Both the position numbers and the translations under genes were made by a program. From Costus lasius (taxonomy: Eukaryota > Streptophyta > Magnoliopsida > Zingiberales > Costaceae): a stretch of DNA of 64,000 nt. Positions 34,621 to 46,202 of this stretch are shown in pieces; within the stretch, counting starts at the first letter, position 1, and each line of letters begins with the position of its first letter. Location of the stretch: positions 81,561,178 to 81,625,177 of the forward strand of contig CM050449.1 in assembly GCA_027563935.2 (NCBI GenBank). Direction: 5' to 3'. The notes under the pieces were generated by a model. It was not told where the DNA came from, ran no database searches, and saw nothing but the letters and a program-made list of their open reading frames with translations.

Positions 34621-37600
34621 GAGAGTTAGACCGTTGGGAGGTCAACTAGTAGCTAGGGTTCCGTCGAAGAGAAAAAGTGACTGTTGGGAGAGTTAGACCG
34701 TTGCGAGGATTAAATTAATCAGAAGATCGATAGGAAGTGGGTTGTGTGCCGAAATTATTGTTAATGGATCCAACGCCACAAATCCGCATGCTTCGATATT
34801 AGAATATTTTAATGAAATGAGTAATTTGACGAGATGACGAGTGAAAATGATTTAAAATTAAAAAAGATTTTTAAAATATTTTTTCCAAGTCCAAATCAAA
34901 CTACGAAACCTAAAGCAATATGTTTCTTTATTCGTAAGTATTATCAAATTTGTTCAACAATTGCAAAATGAATAAAAAACAAATTATTCTACAGTAAAAT
35001 CCTCTCTCCCTTTACCCTTCAAATTTCTCAAAGAAAGATGAGAAAACCCTAATTTTATTACAGTTAGAACACAAAGACATAAAAATCATACCTTAAACTT
35101 CATCTCCCTGAAGCCTGATGGAACAACCCTCGGCCCCGAGATCAAGACCATCGATTCGAATGAATCCTATGAAGAAGCCTCTATCACTAGAATCTTCTTC
35201 TTCTTCACAAAATCTTAGATCCACAAACGAGGGAGATGTCGAGGAAGGATGAGTAGGTTCATGTTTCCCGACAATCTTGGTAGAGAAAGAAGAGCGGTGA
35301 GATGAAATTTATACATTTCTTACCCAAATAACTAGAGGAGACACAGTTCAACCCAAAGCATTTTTAAAAAAACAAATTTTCATTCGGCAAAATCCCTGTC
35401 CCCTTCCTCGCAAAATTTATCAAAGAAAGATGAGGAAACCTAAATCTTCTTACAGTCAGAACACAAAGAAAGAAAAAGCACATGTTAACTCTTCTTAAAA
35501 GAAGATTTTTAAAATATTTTTTCCCAAATCCAAATCAAACTACGAAACCTGAAGCAATATGTTTCTTTATTCGTAAGTATTATCGGGATTTTTTTTTTAA
35601 TTATTTTAATGGCAGCTCCAAGAGTTAAGATATTTCCTATAGTTTCCTCTGCCTAATAGCTATTAGCTTTATACCGCTAGTAAAAAAAATTAAGAACTTC
35701 TTTCATTAATACTTTTATTGATAAACCCATTTGTTAACTCTTAGTGGGCATTACAAACTATTGTGCATTAACACATTGACGACATTTACAAGCCATCATA
35801 CACTAATGCAAAACGTTTTCAATAATTTTAGAATTTATCTTAGGTGTTCGACGAACATGCCTATAAATACGTTTACCCATACAACCCATATATTATATTA
35901 TATGTATATATACTATATTATATACATAAAATACATATAAATATATTTTTAAAATATATCATATATATTTTTTATATTTTTTAATATCTTAAACGTATGG
36001 GTAAAATCAAGTTGACCCGTTTATAAAATAACTCATGTTTAGATCCGATAAAACTAGACTAATTAATAAATAAATCAGTTACCATGATATGATCTCAATT
36101 AATTATCAAATCTAATAAAACTAGATATATTTAAAATTTTCAAATTATCCATACTTTTAATCTAGTATATTTTTTATCTGTTAAATTATTAGGATTTTAT
36201 ATAATAATTAAAAGGTTCATATTATTCTACTGTAAAATGAGTTATTCAAATGCCCTTATTGAAGCATTCATTTATAGGAATTTGTTTCCTTCTTGGTTGG
36301 CTATGGAAGGACATAAATCCCTTAAGCAATTAATAAAATTTTGAGTTTGAACGCTTATTTTTCTTATATATTTTGGATAAATTTTGTATATCCTTCCTCT
36401 TCTAGTCTATGTCATTAAATAAATACTTTAAAAGCTCTAAGACGGATCTTTATTCTATAGATTAAATACAATTTAATTGTAGTTTCTTATTCTAAAATTT
36501 AAAATATTAACTCTTTTAATAAATATTTTAAATTGATCATTTACTTTTGATGTCAAGCTAATTAGTTGTATCTTTTTGCTACTATATCACACATCATGAA
36601 CCATCGTGTCAATATTTGTATTCCTCTATTTTTTTTTTTTAGCTCATCCTCTTCAGTTACCCTACCGAGCATCAATTATCGTAGTTTCATCTCTGGTTCT
36701 CTTGTTTGTAATAGCTCAATAGTCAACATCGATGTTGGAGGGAGTGAGGCACAATATTTTAGCATTGTGGTTTGAGATGATCGATCACTATTGATGGATT
36801 AATACATGAACTAATAACATAAAAAATCTTGAGTGAGCAAGTAACTCAAAGTCATCAATGGGACTTCTCTTGGGTCTTTCCATGCACGGGAGAATGTACT
36901 TGAAGGTTTAATGTTGCAAGGGCTCATGATGAAGCTTGGATATGGTAATGACTTTATGGTCCTCCATAGTTGAGTGAAATAACAAGCAACAAAGCCAAGA
37001 CTCTAATTCCAGTCATCAGCCTCATGCACTTATTTTAGTACTAGGAGTAGTGCATAAATTGATCATATTATGCTGCCACCTAGTGTCCAAACACAAAACC
37101 AATTGTTACCGGACTTATATATAGTTAGCAGTATGAAGAGATAGTATGTGTTATAAATTTAGATTAAGTGTCTTTTGAATAACACAACAAAAAACCATTT
37201 TTGTTTCATAAAAGAACTTATAAAAGTCTAAATCTTAATTATATTTTTTTTCTATTATATATATATATATATAACGTAGAACCTTACTGGTATGCCTTAG
37301 ATTGTTGACTGTAACATTTTGTGAAGAAGTTGGAATGATACTTTTCATTAATATAGCATAACTTCACCATCTTGAGGTCAAGCCCTTGTTTTTATTTTTC
37401 CTTTATCTTAACACCTTATTTACTATAAAGAAAAAAAAATGGCATGAAAAGAAAATAATGGACGAAAGAAAAGATAGGTGAATAGAAAATATTAGAGATT
37501 TTTCTTTTTTTATTTATTTAGGGAGAAATAAAGTTTAATAATGGATTTTATTTGATATGTATATTGGTGTATATGCCCTAAGACTTATGGCTAGTCCGAT

Positions 37601-37679
37601 ATATGTCACATTTATTTGTGATATGTATCTTGACATTATCGTTGTTGTACATTTATGTACATCTACGTCATATGTATAT
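34621..37679. other. AT-rich DNA with a diverged tandem duplication
   Basis: No gene is recognised. The segment 34850-35095 is repeated with changes and in part order at 35365-35590 (AAATCAAACTACGAAACCT and AGCAATATGTTTCTTTATTC in both; also ATCAAAGAAAGATGAG with CAGAACACAAAGA). GTTGGGAGAGTTAGACCGTT occurs twice (about 34617 and 34682). TATA-rich microsatellite lies at 35885-35975 and (AT)n at 37255-37272. Confidence 0.5.
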
Positions 37680-38011
37680 TTGCATAAACAATGTCCCTAG
37701 AGATAGATTTTATCTAGTCTCAAAGGATTATCCCTGGTCAAGTATCATAGTGGATAAGGGACAACTATGATGCACTTGAGACTAGTATATGCGTTGGTTA
37801 AGCACGGGTTGCTAACGTAGGCATATGGGTATATCAAGGTAGATATACTGGACTGACTTGCCGTGAGGGTTTGACTTGGTGTCACATGTCAAAACTCATA
37901 GTGACAGAGGTACACTTGTCCTCGACTTAAGGTCATTGATATCCCTATATAGTAAGTGGTGTACTTTGATACAACCTAACTCTCTGCCGTAGCAGGGGAG
38001 TCATAACGGTT
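37680..38011 (+). repeat. Left copy of a diverged direct repeat flanking the GDSL exon
   Basis: Compared with 38440-38760: shared landmarks in order are GTGGATAAGGGACA / GTGGATAGGGGACA, GAGACTAGTATATG / GAGTAGATTATGG, GCATATGGGTATATCAA / ACATATAGGTGCATCAA, CCCTATATAGTAAGTGGTGT / TTCTATATGCTGAGTGGTGT and GGGGAGTCATAACGGTT / AGGGGGTCATAACGGTT. The two copies are about 750 bp apart. The left copy ends exactly where the GDSL exon starts. Confidence 0.6.
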
Positions 38012-38246
38012 GTGATCATCATATGCCTTATTCTACTACAATTTCACCTAACACAAGCCCATAATTCTAACAAGAACGCAATTGTGCCAACAGTAATTAT
38101 GTTTGGTGACTCCATTGTCGATCCTGGCAACAACAACGTCCTCTTCACCGTGGTCAAGAGTAATTTTCCATCTTGTGGTCGAGATTTCATCAACCATGTT
38201 CCTACCGGTCGATTCTCTAATGGCAAGATCAGTATGGATTTCTTAG
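38012..38246 (+). pseudogene. GDSL esterase/lipase first exon fragment
   Basis: Encodes a start with a hydrophobic leader (MIIICLILLQFHLTQAHN, plausible signal peptide) followed by PTVIMFGDSIVDPGNNN, then GRDFINHVPTGRFSNGKIS. The GDS motif and the GNNN and GRFSNGK blocks are hallmarks of the plant GDSL esterase/lipase family, whose members are secreted serine hydrolases of about 350 residues. A donor-like GT follows TTAG at 38247, where family members commonly have their first intron. No further exons (blocks III and V with the remaining catalytic residues) were found downstream; the next 600 bp belong to a repeat. It is therefore most likely a captured or truncated fragment. Confidence 0.75.
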
Positions 38247-38910
38247 GTACAAGTTACAATTTTCATTTCGAGCAACCTATTAGCTAATATAATAGTATAT
38301 GTGGAATAAAATTTCAATATCAATGCACAACCTACCAACATAAAATAAGTCTACATCATAGACATGGGGGTGGAATTATCATAAAATGTCATGCAATGCA
38401 AATATGGAAAGTAGACTAAGAGTAGTCATATCTATCGGGCTTCCTCTGAGTCCTAGTGGATTTTTGAGAGCTAGTTTTGGCCCTCCATCATGTACGTTAG
38501 TGGATAGGGGACATGTTACATACATGTGAGAGTAGATTATGGACTAGTTGGATGCTAAGCATCAACACAGACATATAGGTGCATCAAATAGGATGAACTA
38601 GATCTCACCAAGATTATTGGCTTAGGTGTTACTAAGTCAATATTAATAAACGTTGGTTTATATTGGTCCTTTGACATGAGGCTAGTAGTATTTCTATATG
38701 CTGAGTGGTGTATCGATACATTCTACCATCAAGCTATAATAGGGGGTCATAACGGTTATTATTGGGTACGTCATGACCTTAAGATTGGGTCAAATAAGTG
38801 CAATACACATGTCTAATCAAGATATTAGTTGAGAAATGGATTATAGTGCATAGGTTGTCTCATCACTTGATGGAGAGTTATGGATAAATGACTTATTTTC
38901 TATGGCCTGG
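38247..38910. repeat. Repeat DNA after the GDSL exon, including the right copy of the direct repeat
   Basis: No gene. The right copy of the repeat described for 37680-38011 spans about 38440-38760; it continues with TTATTGGGTACGTCATGACC and unassigned DNA up to the LTR of element E. Confidence 0.5.
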
Positions 38911-40539
38911 TGTGACGCCCTAGGTATATTGGGGGTATACCCCACCCCTTTTATGTACTCATAGGATTTATGAGCAGGGAGCAGACACCCCTACTTGGGT
39001 AGGGCCTGATGTAAAAGGGGGCCTATTAGTGAAGATAAGGCTAACCATTGTGTTAAGATGTGTTTGCAGGGACTTGCTGAGGAGCAAAGTCATTGGCGCA
39101 TGTGTCATCCTTGAGTTAAGCTCGAGGGTATGCGGGAGCATGGCGCGGCATGGTGCATAGGTGGTGCACATGCCAAAGACACATTGCCACATGCATGAGG
39201 GTGCATGAGAGCTTGACATGGACTCAAGTTGGACTCAAATTCGAGTGCCATGGTGTGCTAAAGCCGTTTGATGCAATTAGGCTCATGAGGGGCATAATGG
39301 GCATTCAACTATACATTCAAATTCAAGTTGGTGCTAATCACCTAGTCCAACCCTTGGGCACAAGTGAGAGGCGACTAAAAATAACAAATGTTAAAGGTGG
39401 CACACGGCTTGGAGGCGAGCTAGGGTGAGGATGCAGTTGGTATCCATCTTGGTGAGATTGGCATCCACTTTGGCAGCTGATCACAGAAGGGCGACAATTG
39501 GTATCCATCTTGGTGAGATTGGCATCCACTTTGGCAGCTGATCACAGAAGGGCGACAATTCTCTCTAGCACTCGGCAATTGAGGCAATTGGCGAGTGGCG
39601 TGATCTCTTAGAGGCAAGTGAACAAGGACGACAACATCCAGGGGTGGTGACACCTCCTTGTGGGCGGCGCCACCCTTCTTCATCCTCTTCTCCGGAGGCG
39701 GCAAGAGGACACCCTGGCAATTCGGTTTGCCAAGGCGTGCGGCATCTTGTGAGGACAAGCAGCCGAGGCTTGAAGACTTCACCAAGAGCTCCGACGTTCA
39801 TCTCTGGCGACTCTTGGGTTTGAAACCTTCTTCTCCGGCGGCATTAGGGTTTCTGGTGAGAGGGGGCTACATTGTTCATACGGCATTGTAAAAAGGGTCT
39901 TGTGATCCGAGAGGTATACTCTTCTAGTTTAGTTGAGTCTTTTGGTTGTATGAACGTTGTCATTTATAGTTGAGGTTTTGTGTATCCTTGCCCACATAGG
40001 GTAAAGGGTATTTTCCTCATATCCTTCTTGTGGTATTCGGTTTTGTGTGATTTAGTATAGGGCTTGCGCAAGTACAGTGCTTGGCGCATAGTCCTTGCTA
40101 CGCTGTGTAGTGGTGGATATCTACTTAGAGTTTCAGTGCATAGGTAGTGTGTACTCGTTGCATTGTGTTCTCGAGGGTTCTTATGTGTGCACCTTGCATA
40201 AGTATAGTGCAAGGGTTGTCTTGGCATAGGGCGCTTGTCACGAGTGTGTGGGGACGCACGCTAAACCCAATTCGTTACTCAGGGCGTCATCCAAAAGCAA
40301 GCACATAGTCTCGGCACTAAGCATTGTCAGAGGGCAACACTTGGCACAAGGAGATTTAGGGGAGAGCACAGTGATAACCTCAGTGGGACCACAAGCACTT
40401 GAGCAGAGCATGAGGGCGCGTTGGTTTTCCTGGTTTCCGCACAAGCACATAGTAGAGAGATTGGCTGACAAGTTACACAGAGGCGTGTAAGTTGTGCCAT
40501 CACTCCCAAGATTTCGAGGTGAAAAATTAGGGTGTGACA
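38911..40539 (+). repeat. 5' LTR of element E
   Basis: 1629 bp, TGTGACGCCC to GGTGTGACA, two bases before the primer site. Contains a perfect 61-bp tandem duplication (39437-39497, 39498-39558). It lacks the palindrome and hairpin arrays of the Athila-like LTRs in this window. Reading frames within it on both strands are not gene-like. Confidence 0.83.
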
Positions 40540-40541
40540 AC

Positions 40542-40554
40542 TAGTATCAGAGCC
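40542..40554 (+). promoter_or_regulatory. Primer-binding site (tRNA-iMet type) of element E
   Basis: TAGTATCAGAGCC, one mismatch from TGGTATCAGAGC, the complement of the initiator tRNA-Met 3' end used by many plant retroelements, two bases after the LTR. Confidence 0.85.
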
Positions 40555-40764
40555 AAGTTCAGCGCAGAGTTTGGATTCCCGGGATATAGATGTTAGTGGA
40601 CACTGTTTGAGAGTTGCATACGTCGGTGCTTAGCGCCGGGGCATAATTCGTCAGTCTCCCCACTAGTCGATTAGTTCTGGCCAAACCAAGAGTTTTTCTC
40701 AGAGAGCGCGGTTGAACCAATAGATCCACATACCACTACAACCATTGCATTGAAGACAAGGAGT

Positions 40765-41941
40765 ATGGTGCAGTTCGAGGAGAGGTTCTCTAGGCTGGAG
40801 AACGCCATTGGTCTAGATGCAGACATTGAGTGGCAGGGTAATCCCATCACAGAGCGACTAGATGCCTTGATGGAGTTATTCCATCATTACAGATAGGTCA
40901 CTGATGGGCAGTTGGTAGTCATGGCCAACACACTGGAGGCGACAGTGGCAGAGTGTGCCACACTGAAGCTTGCATTGAGCAAGTGGCTTCCCAGCCACCC
41001 ACACCAATGGCACCAGCCCCACCCCACCCACACCAAGTGGCTTCCCAGCCACCCACACCATATACCTGAGCCAGCTACCTTTGGATGAGAGAGGGTGGCT
41101 AAGGAGTTGGAAAACTTCTTATTTGACATGGAGCATTACTTTAAGGCTGCAAGGATTCCAGACACAGAGAAGACTGAGGTTTGCGCCTCCTACTTGAGAG
41201 GAGATGCCAAACTTTGGTGGAGTAATTATGTGGCCCCTAGGACAGAAGGGGACGATCCAAAGATTGTCTCATGGGATCAATTGAAGACTGAGATGAGGGC
41301 TCAGTTTCAGCCTACAAACACTTTGTACAATGTTCACAGTTTGCTTCTTTACTGCTTGAAGTGCCGAATATGGGAGAGGAAGAGAAGTTCTACACTTTCC
41401 TTGGAGGACTTCAGGATTGGGCACTAGTGGAGGTGAGGCGCCAGGGGGTGGCGACTTACAGGGAGGCAGTATGCGCAGCTGATGCATTAGTGGACTTGAG
41501 GGAGGCTCGGTCTACTACAGCAAAAGGGACTTCTTCAGCTTCTCATACTCGACCTGCAGAGAAAAGAAAGAAGAAGTTCATGCTAAAGCACAAGGGAAAA
41601 GCAGTGGCGCAGACTCAGCACAAACCACCTGCAAAGAAGAAACCTGAGTTTGGTGCATCTCACAAGTTTGCATGTTTTATTGTGGTGGGCCTCACATGAT
41701 GAGGGAGTGTCCCACTAGATAGAAGATTACATCACTTGTATCTGCTGATGGAGAAAAGAGAAAGAAGACCACGGATGTGCATCTGTCAATCCTTTGGTGA
41801 TTGCAAATATGAGTGTCAAGTCTTCTCCTTTGATGTATGTGGAAATGAGCCTGAATGATGTGAATATAACTGCTATGGTAGACCCTAGAGCTACACACTT
41901 GTTTGTTTCAGACAGTGTGAAGGACAAATTGAGTTAAGGAC
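40765..41941 (+). pseudogene. gag and protease start of element E
   Basis: Begins MVQFEERFSRLENAIG. Stops and a frameshift break it. The capsid part reads KELENFLFDMEHYFKAARIP, then EVCASYLRGDAKLWWSNYV (near 41100-41230), typical of plant gypsy gag; after a frameshift near 41360 it continues EEEKFYTFLGGLQDWALVEV. A zinc knuckle CFYCGGPHMMREC (C-X2-C-X3-H-X4-C, one residue shorter than the usual spacing) lies near 41672-41710 across a frameshift. The protease start reads AMVDPRATHLFVS, so the D-S/T-G active site is lost. A short imperfect duplication (CAAGTGGCTTCCCAGCCACC) occurs at 40979 and 41034. Interrupted at 41941 by F. Confidence 0.85.
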
Positions 41942-42749
41942 TGATGCCTTGCATTTTAGTAGTGATTTTTACTGATATTCCATGATTAATTTAGGCCTAT
42001 TTGAATGTTTTTATACTCCTTTAAGGCTTATTTAGTTAAAAACTTCAGAATCTTTACTTTTCATCTGTCTTATTGAATTTTAGGTAAAATCACCCAATTT
42101 TGAAGTCTTTTTGAAGAATCTAAAAGAATGGGGTGATTCCTTATGAGAAGACGAAGCTGCCCATAAAATTTGGGCTCAATCGGAGCCTTCTCTGGACTTC
42201 ACGGCCAGGTGAACCCCACGGGGTTCACCCGTGATCTTGCCGAAGGAAGGATTTCAGCGCGCGCGTCACTGCCTGGTGAACCCGATGGGGTTCACCGATG
42301 ATGTCAAAGTTTTTGAAAGCTGCTGCACACTTCACTGGTAGGTGAACCCCATGGGGTTCACCCGTGATCTCATCTAGAGATATCTGCACAGAAATACGTC
42401 GAGGCTTTCACTAGCAGGTGAACCCTGTGATTATTTCGCAACAAAAGAGCTCTGAGCACTTCACCACCTGGTGAACCCCGCGGGGTTCACCTGTGAAAGC
42501 GTCGGAACAGCACAACCCTGATGTGGGGTGGAGACACGTGATGTGCAAACCAGAAAGAAAAGTAATTAAAACCTAAAACTACAATAAGCAGCCATAATTC
42601 CAAGCAGTAAAGACAATCATTTATGAAAAGATGCTAAGTATCCTTGATTGATCTGAGGAATCTGGATTCAGTCCAATTGATCAGAATAATAGAGGAGGAT
42701 CAGGTCTTGCTATTGGGTCCAATGATCAGAGCTGGTGGCTTATCCGAGC

Positions 42750-43313
42750 TTAATCTTCTCTTTGCAAGGACTTCTCCATAAGTCTCTTCATCTCTTGCTT
42801 AATCTTTTCAATTTGTTCGTGTATCTCCTTACAAAGGATATGTGTTGGCTTTTCATCTTTAGGGTAGACTATGTGTTCCAAACCTTTATAAATAAAACTA
42901 TAACACCAAGGTTTGCTAAAATAATATCCTTGAAAATCATCCATGAATTCTTTCCCTAATAAAATGTCAAAGCCTTCTAAACTCATCACATCACACCAAA
43001 TGTTTGTTTTAATATTGTCTAACATAATGGGAACTAAGCATTGAAAGTCAACTAAAGTTTTAGTCAAGTCATCCCAAGTTATGTAGTAAGGGTTATCATG
43101 TTTCTCTATGGTGATGCCAAATTTTTGAAGGGCATCAATAGATATAACATTATACTTCACAAAATGATCAATAATAGTTCTACCCTTATAACCATTGCAC
43201 CAAACATAAGTTTTGAAACCATTAGGCCTATGTGTGAGAACCTTATAGTTGTCCCTTTTAGATATAAGTTCTTTTTTGGGTGTAATTTCCCTTTGATAAA
43301 AGTGACGCACCAT
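42750..43313 (-). CDS. Protease-like ORF of element H, 187 aa, active site lost
   Basis: Intact ORF on the minus strand. The middle and end match the gypsy retropepsin layout: GRTIIDHFVKYNVISIDALQ in the place of the VDSGATHNFIS block, then DDLTKTLVDFQCLVPIML, NIWCDVMSLEGFDILLGKEF (compare WCDVIPMDACHILLGRPW in plant gypsy elements) and YSFIYKGLEHIVYP. The conserved D-S/T-G triplet is D-H-F here, so proteolysis is not expected, yet the frame has no stop. The C-terminus is a Glu/Lys-rich helix (HEQIEKIKQEMKRLMEKSLQ). It starts about 335 bp after the primer site, leaving no room for gag. It could be a chance survivor or a retained non-enzymatic protein. Confidence 0.55.
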   Translation of the reverse strand: MVRHFYQREITPKKELISKRDNYKVLTHRPNGFKTYVWCNGYKGRTIIDHFVKYNVISIDALQKFGITIEKHDNPYYITWDDLTKTLVDFQCLVPIMLDNIKTNIWCDVMSLEGFDILLGKEFMDDFQGYYFSKPWCYSFIYKGLEHIVYPKDEKPTHILCKEIHEQIEKIKQEMKRLMEKSLQRED

Positions 43314-43647
43314 GATATGTTGTGAGAAGTTTGGGGTGCAACTAGGGTGTAAGCAAGTATATATATATTTTTTTTCTTTAGCAAATAATGAAAACTAAAT
43401 AATAAGAACAACTAAACATGAAAGCATGTTATAGTTTTTTTTTTAAGCAAATAAACAGAAAATAACTTAAGTAACATGAAGAATAAACATGGCATATGAT
43501 AATTTTTTTTAAACAATTAAGCTACAACTAGCAAATAGCATAAATATGCAAACTAAGCATGAATCACAAGCAAAAACTAAGAATGATTTTTTTTTATATA
43601 TGCAAAGAGCAAAGCAAGGATCGTGTGGCAAACAAGAGTTGCCAACA

Positions 43648-43668
43648 AACCTCGCTCTGATACCAAAC
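43648..43668 (-). promoter_or_regulatory. Primer-binding site (tRNA-iMet type) of element H
   Basis: Minus-strand TTTGGTATCAGAGCGAGG directly after the LTR-like repeat end CACATCA; contains the perfect TGGTATCAGAGC core. Confidence 0.8.
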
Positions 43669-43900
43669 TGATGTGGGGTGGAGACACGTGATGTGCAAAC
43701 CAGAAAGAAAAGTAATTAAAATCTAAAAATACAATAAGCAGCCATAATTCCAAGCAGTAAAGATAATCATTTATGAAAAGATGCTAAGTATCCTTGGTTG
43801 ATCTGAGGAATTTGGATTCAGTCCAACTGATCAGAATAATAGGGGAGGATCAGGTCTTGCTATTGGGTCCAATGATCAGAGCTGGAGGCTTATCCGAGCA

Positions 43901-45190
43901 TGTTAAAAACCTGCGGAAATAAGGATATTCAGTTTAGCACTAAGATTAAGAGCAAGCAGAGAACGTGAAAACAGAATGAGAGAAGCTGGCGTCGATCGAT
44001 GATGTGGTAGCATGGATTGTTCATCGGCGGCACTGGAGCACTGGAAGGACAAGAAGGCGTTGATGATGTCGGGGCACCGACGAGAGGTGGTGGAGGAGGC
44101 GGGGATGGCGTTCGAGTGTTGACGAAGGCGGAGAAGCGGAAGTTCGAACAGAACAGGGGAGGCTGGCGAGCATAGCAGGGGTGGTCGCCGGTCGGCCGGT
44201 GATGGACCAAACTCAAACCTGCTACGATTGGAGATTTCTGTGATGTTGGTGGAGCTGTGGCCGGAGTTTCTAGGCGGACGGTGGCCGGACGGAGGAGGAC
44301 GACGTCGGAAGGAGGATCTAGGGCGTGAACTGGGCGGAAACAGGGGAGTTGGTCGGTGCTCTCGATCCGGCGATCGGAGCGATGGATAGGCGGATTCTGG
44401 CGGCCGAATGTTCTTCAGGGGAAGGAGGAGTGGTGGCCGAAGTCTCGTAGAGATCCGGCCGGTGGATCGACGGCGGCGACGTCGCAAAGTTTCAAAATCT
44501 GGGCTGAAGTTGCAGATGGTTGCAGCGAACAGAGAAGGAGAATTAGAGGTAGAGGAAGAGAATAGAGAGGAGAGGAGGAAGGAGGGGCTCGGCCCTGGAA
44601 GTAGAAGGGGAAGGAGACACCCGATATCATCGGAAGATCAAACTATTTCATTCAAAAAACTTTGTCGATTACAAGATGCATGCAGATACATATAGAGAAG
44701 CTTGGAGACTTGTTGCTGCACGTTGTAACTTCCATTCTTGAGCAGCAGCGAGACGTTGAGGCTTCCTTGTGAGGAGCTAATGTAGGCGTTGACGATTCCT
44801 TGGTTGAAGATGATCGTTGGCTGCAAGGAGACGTTGAAGAATTTCCTTTGTTGGCTAAATGTACGTTGCTGTTTCCATCGTAAGCTTGCACGTTATTGGG
44901 GTTTTAATGTTTTGCTGGAGAAGATATCCCTTGATGAACCTTGACCGTTGGATGAGATCTTGGGCTGAAGTTTGATCTTGAGTTACCGCATATGGATGCA
45001 AGTCTTGGTTAGTGGAATGCGGCCCCCCTTTCTTTGAACATTGTAAGCTTGAGCATCTTGAGTTTATTGAGTGATTATTATTGAGCTAGCTTTTGTCATT
45101 GAGCTTGCTAGCTTATTTGCGAGCCTCTGAGCCTTTGCCTACGGCAACCTTAGGCTCCACTTGTATCTTCGTAGCCGGTGGTCTCTGCCC
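43901..45190 (-). other. Pyrimidine/GC-rich leader-like segment upstream of element H
   Basis: On the minus strand it runs from a TATA-like CTCTATATGTATC (about 44685-44697) through a C/T-rich, GC-rich stretch (44630-43960) to a splice-acceptor-like TTATTTCCGCAG (near 43911-43922) just before the right repeat of H. The long Arg/Pro/Ser-rich minus frame (43903-44487) and the opposite frames look like composition artefacts. It may be the promoter/leader half of a long LTR belonging with H, or a separate insert in F. No gene is supported. Confidence 0.4.
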
Positions 45191-46202
45191 CCATTAGACC
45201 CCCACTCGGTCTTTCGCTGATTCCTGGTCCGATTCAACTCCAAATTTAGCAAGTGAGGACTTTTTGGAAAGCTGACTCGAAGACAAATAGATAGAATATA
45301 AAAGCCCTAATTTCAGTGCCCTAATCATCAAGCAATCGGGCAATAAAGCAGCTAGAGCGGAAGTCGACAGCGAACAGGCGACTTTGGGGAGATTTTCAGA
45401 GATTCGAGTGTCAGAACTCAACAATACTTGGTTATTCCTCTCGGTTTATCGTCTCTTCCCTCTTAGAAACCTTTTCCAGTGATTTTCCTATGATTAAAGA
45501 GAGAATTTTGAGCATTATGACGATGGTTGTAGCGTAAATCTATTTTCAGGGCAAGGTTAAAGCTCTCTGATGATCTTTATATGCAACTCTTGTATTAACT
45601 TTATTATTTAGATCATATCTTTAGCATATTTCACTTGATGCACTTATTTCCTGATTTGTACTCTGACCAAGTATTATCATGCTATAGTGGTTACGGTTCA
45701 TAACGAGAGTAGGACCGTAACGATCGAACCTCTATGTGAATCTTGTGAAGGCTTGACGCGAAAGTGTTTGCCCTTCGCTCGAGGATCCATAATCAACCAC
45801 GGAACCCATTGGGTTTGTCGAAAATGGTCCACCGCGAAAGTAGGAGACGTTTTAGGCAAATACCGGGGTGTTCACTCAAAAGAGGGCACCTTCGTACAAT
45901 AGGGTAGATTCCTTATGCAAACTTGTAAATCCAAATAACCATTATTTATTTCATAGCGCATATAAGATTGTCAGAGTGGTGGAAACCTATGCCCTGATAT
46001 TCTCTCTCATATATTTTTTCTGCCTAGTTGTTTGATTTCTTGCTTACGATTTCGCTTAATTTTAGTTTTTAAAGTTCTAAAAACCACGATTCGATTAGCT
46101 TGGATTCCGAAAAATTAGACTTTCTAGTACTTACCTTGCTCCCTGTGGGATCGATATCTTTTGTATTACTTCGATAACACCATGCATTTGCGGTTCGTAT
46201 CA

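Larger units (their letters stand above)
42519..43900 (-). mobile_element. Element H: small LTR-type element with a protease-like ORF only
   Basis: Two 232-bp direct repeats (42519-42750 and 43669-43900), about 95% alike by eye, flank 918 bp. On the minus strand the right copy ends CACATCA, followed after GT by TTGGTATCAGAGCGAGG (43650-43666), a tRNA-Met primer site, so the right copy acts as a 5' LTR. The only reading frame is a protease-like ORF ending at the start of the left copy. No gag, RT or integrase is present. No target duplication was found (AACCC left, TGTTA right), and the right copy continues into 43901-45190, so H may be the remnant of a larger element whose LTR is longer. Confidence 0.62.
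41942..46202 (+). mobile_element. Solo LTR F (Athila-like), 4.3 kb including an insertion
   Basis: TGATGCC...CGTATCA flanked by AGGAC at 41937-41941 and 46203-46207; the protease frame of E continues across it. The LTR itself is split: left part 41942-42518, right part from about 45190 to 46202, with H and unassigned DNA between. The left part holds five copies of a palindrome with arms GGTGAACCCC/GGGGTTCACC (starts 42208, 42275, 42351, 42417, 42470; the last two or three imperfect). The right part has a TATA box (ATATAAAAG near 45297-45304) and hairpins at 45690-45721, 45749-45774 and around 45825-45850. Confidence 0.87.

Noticed and set aside
40542..40554. TATCAGAGC as part of a tRNA gene
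   Set aside because: It is complementary to a tRNA 3' end and lies beside an LTR; no tRNA cloverleaf is present. The same applies to the TGGCGCC sites.
43903..44695. Arg/Pro/Ser-rich minus frame of 194 codons and opposing plus frames
   Set aside because: GC-rich, low-complexity composition with overlapping frames on both strands; no recognisable domain.
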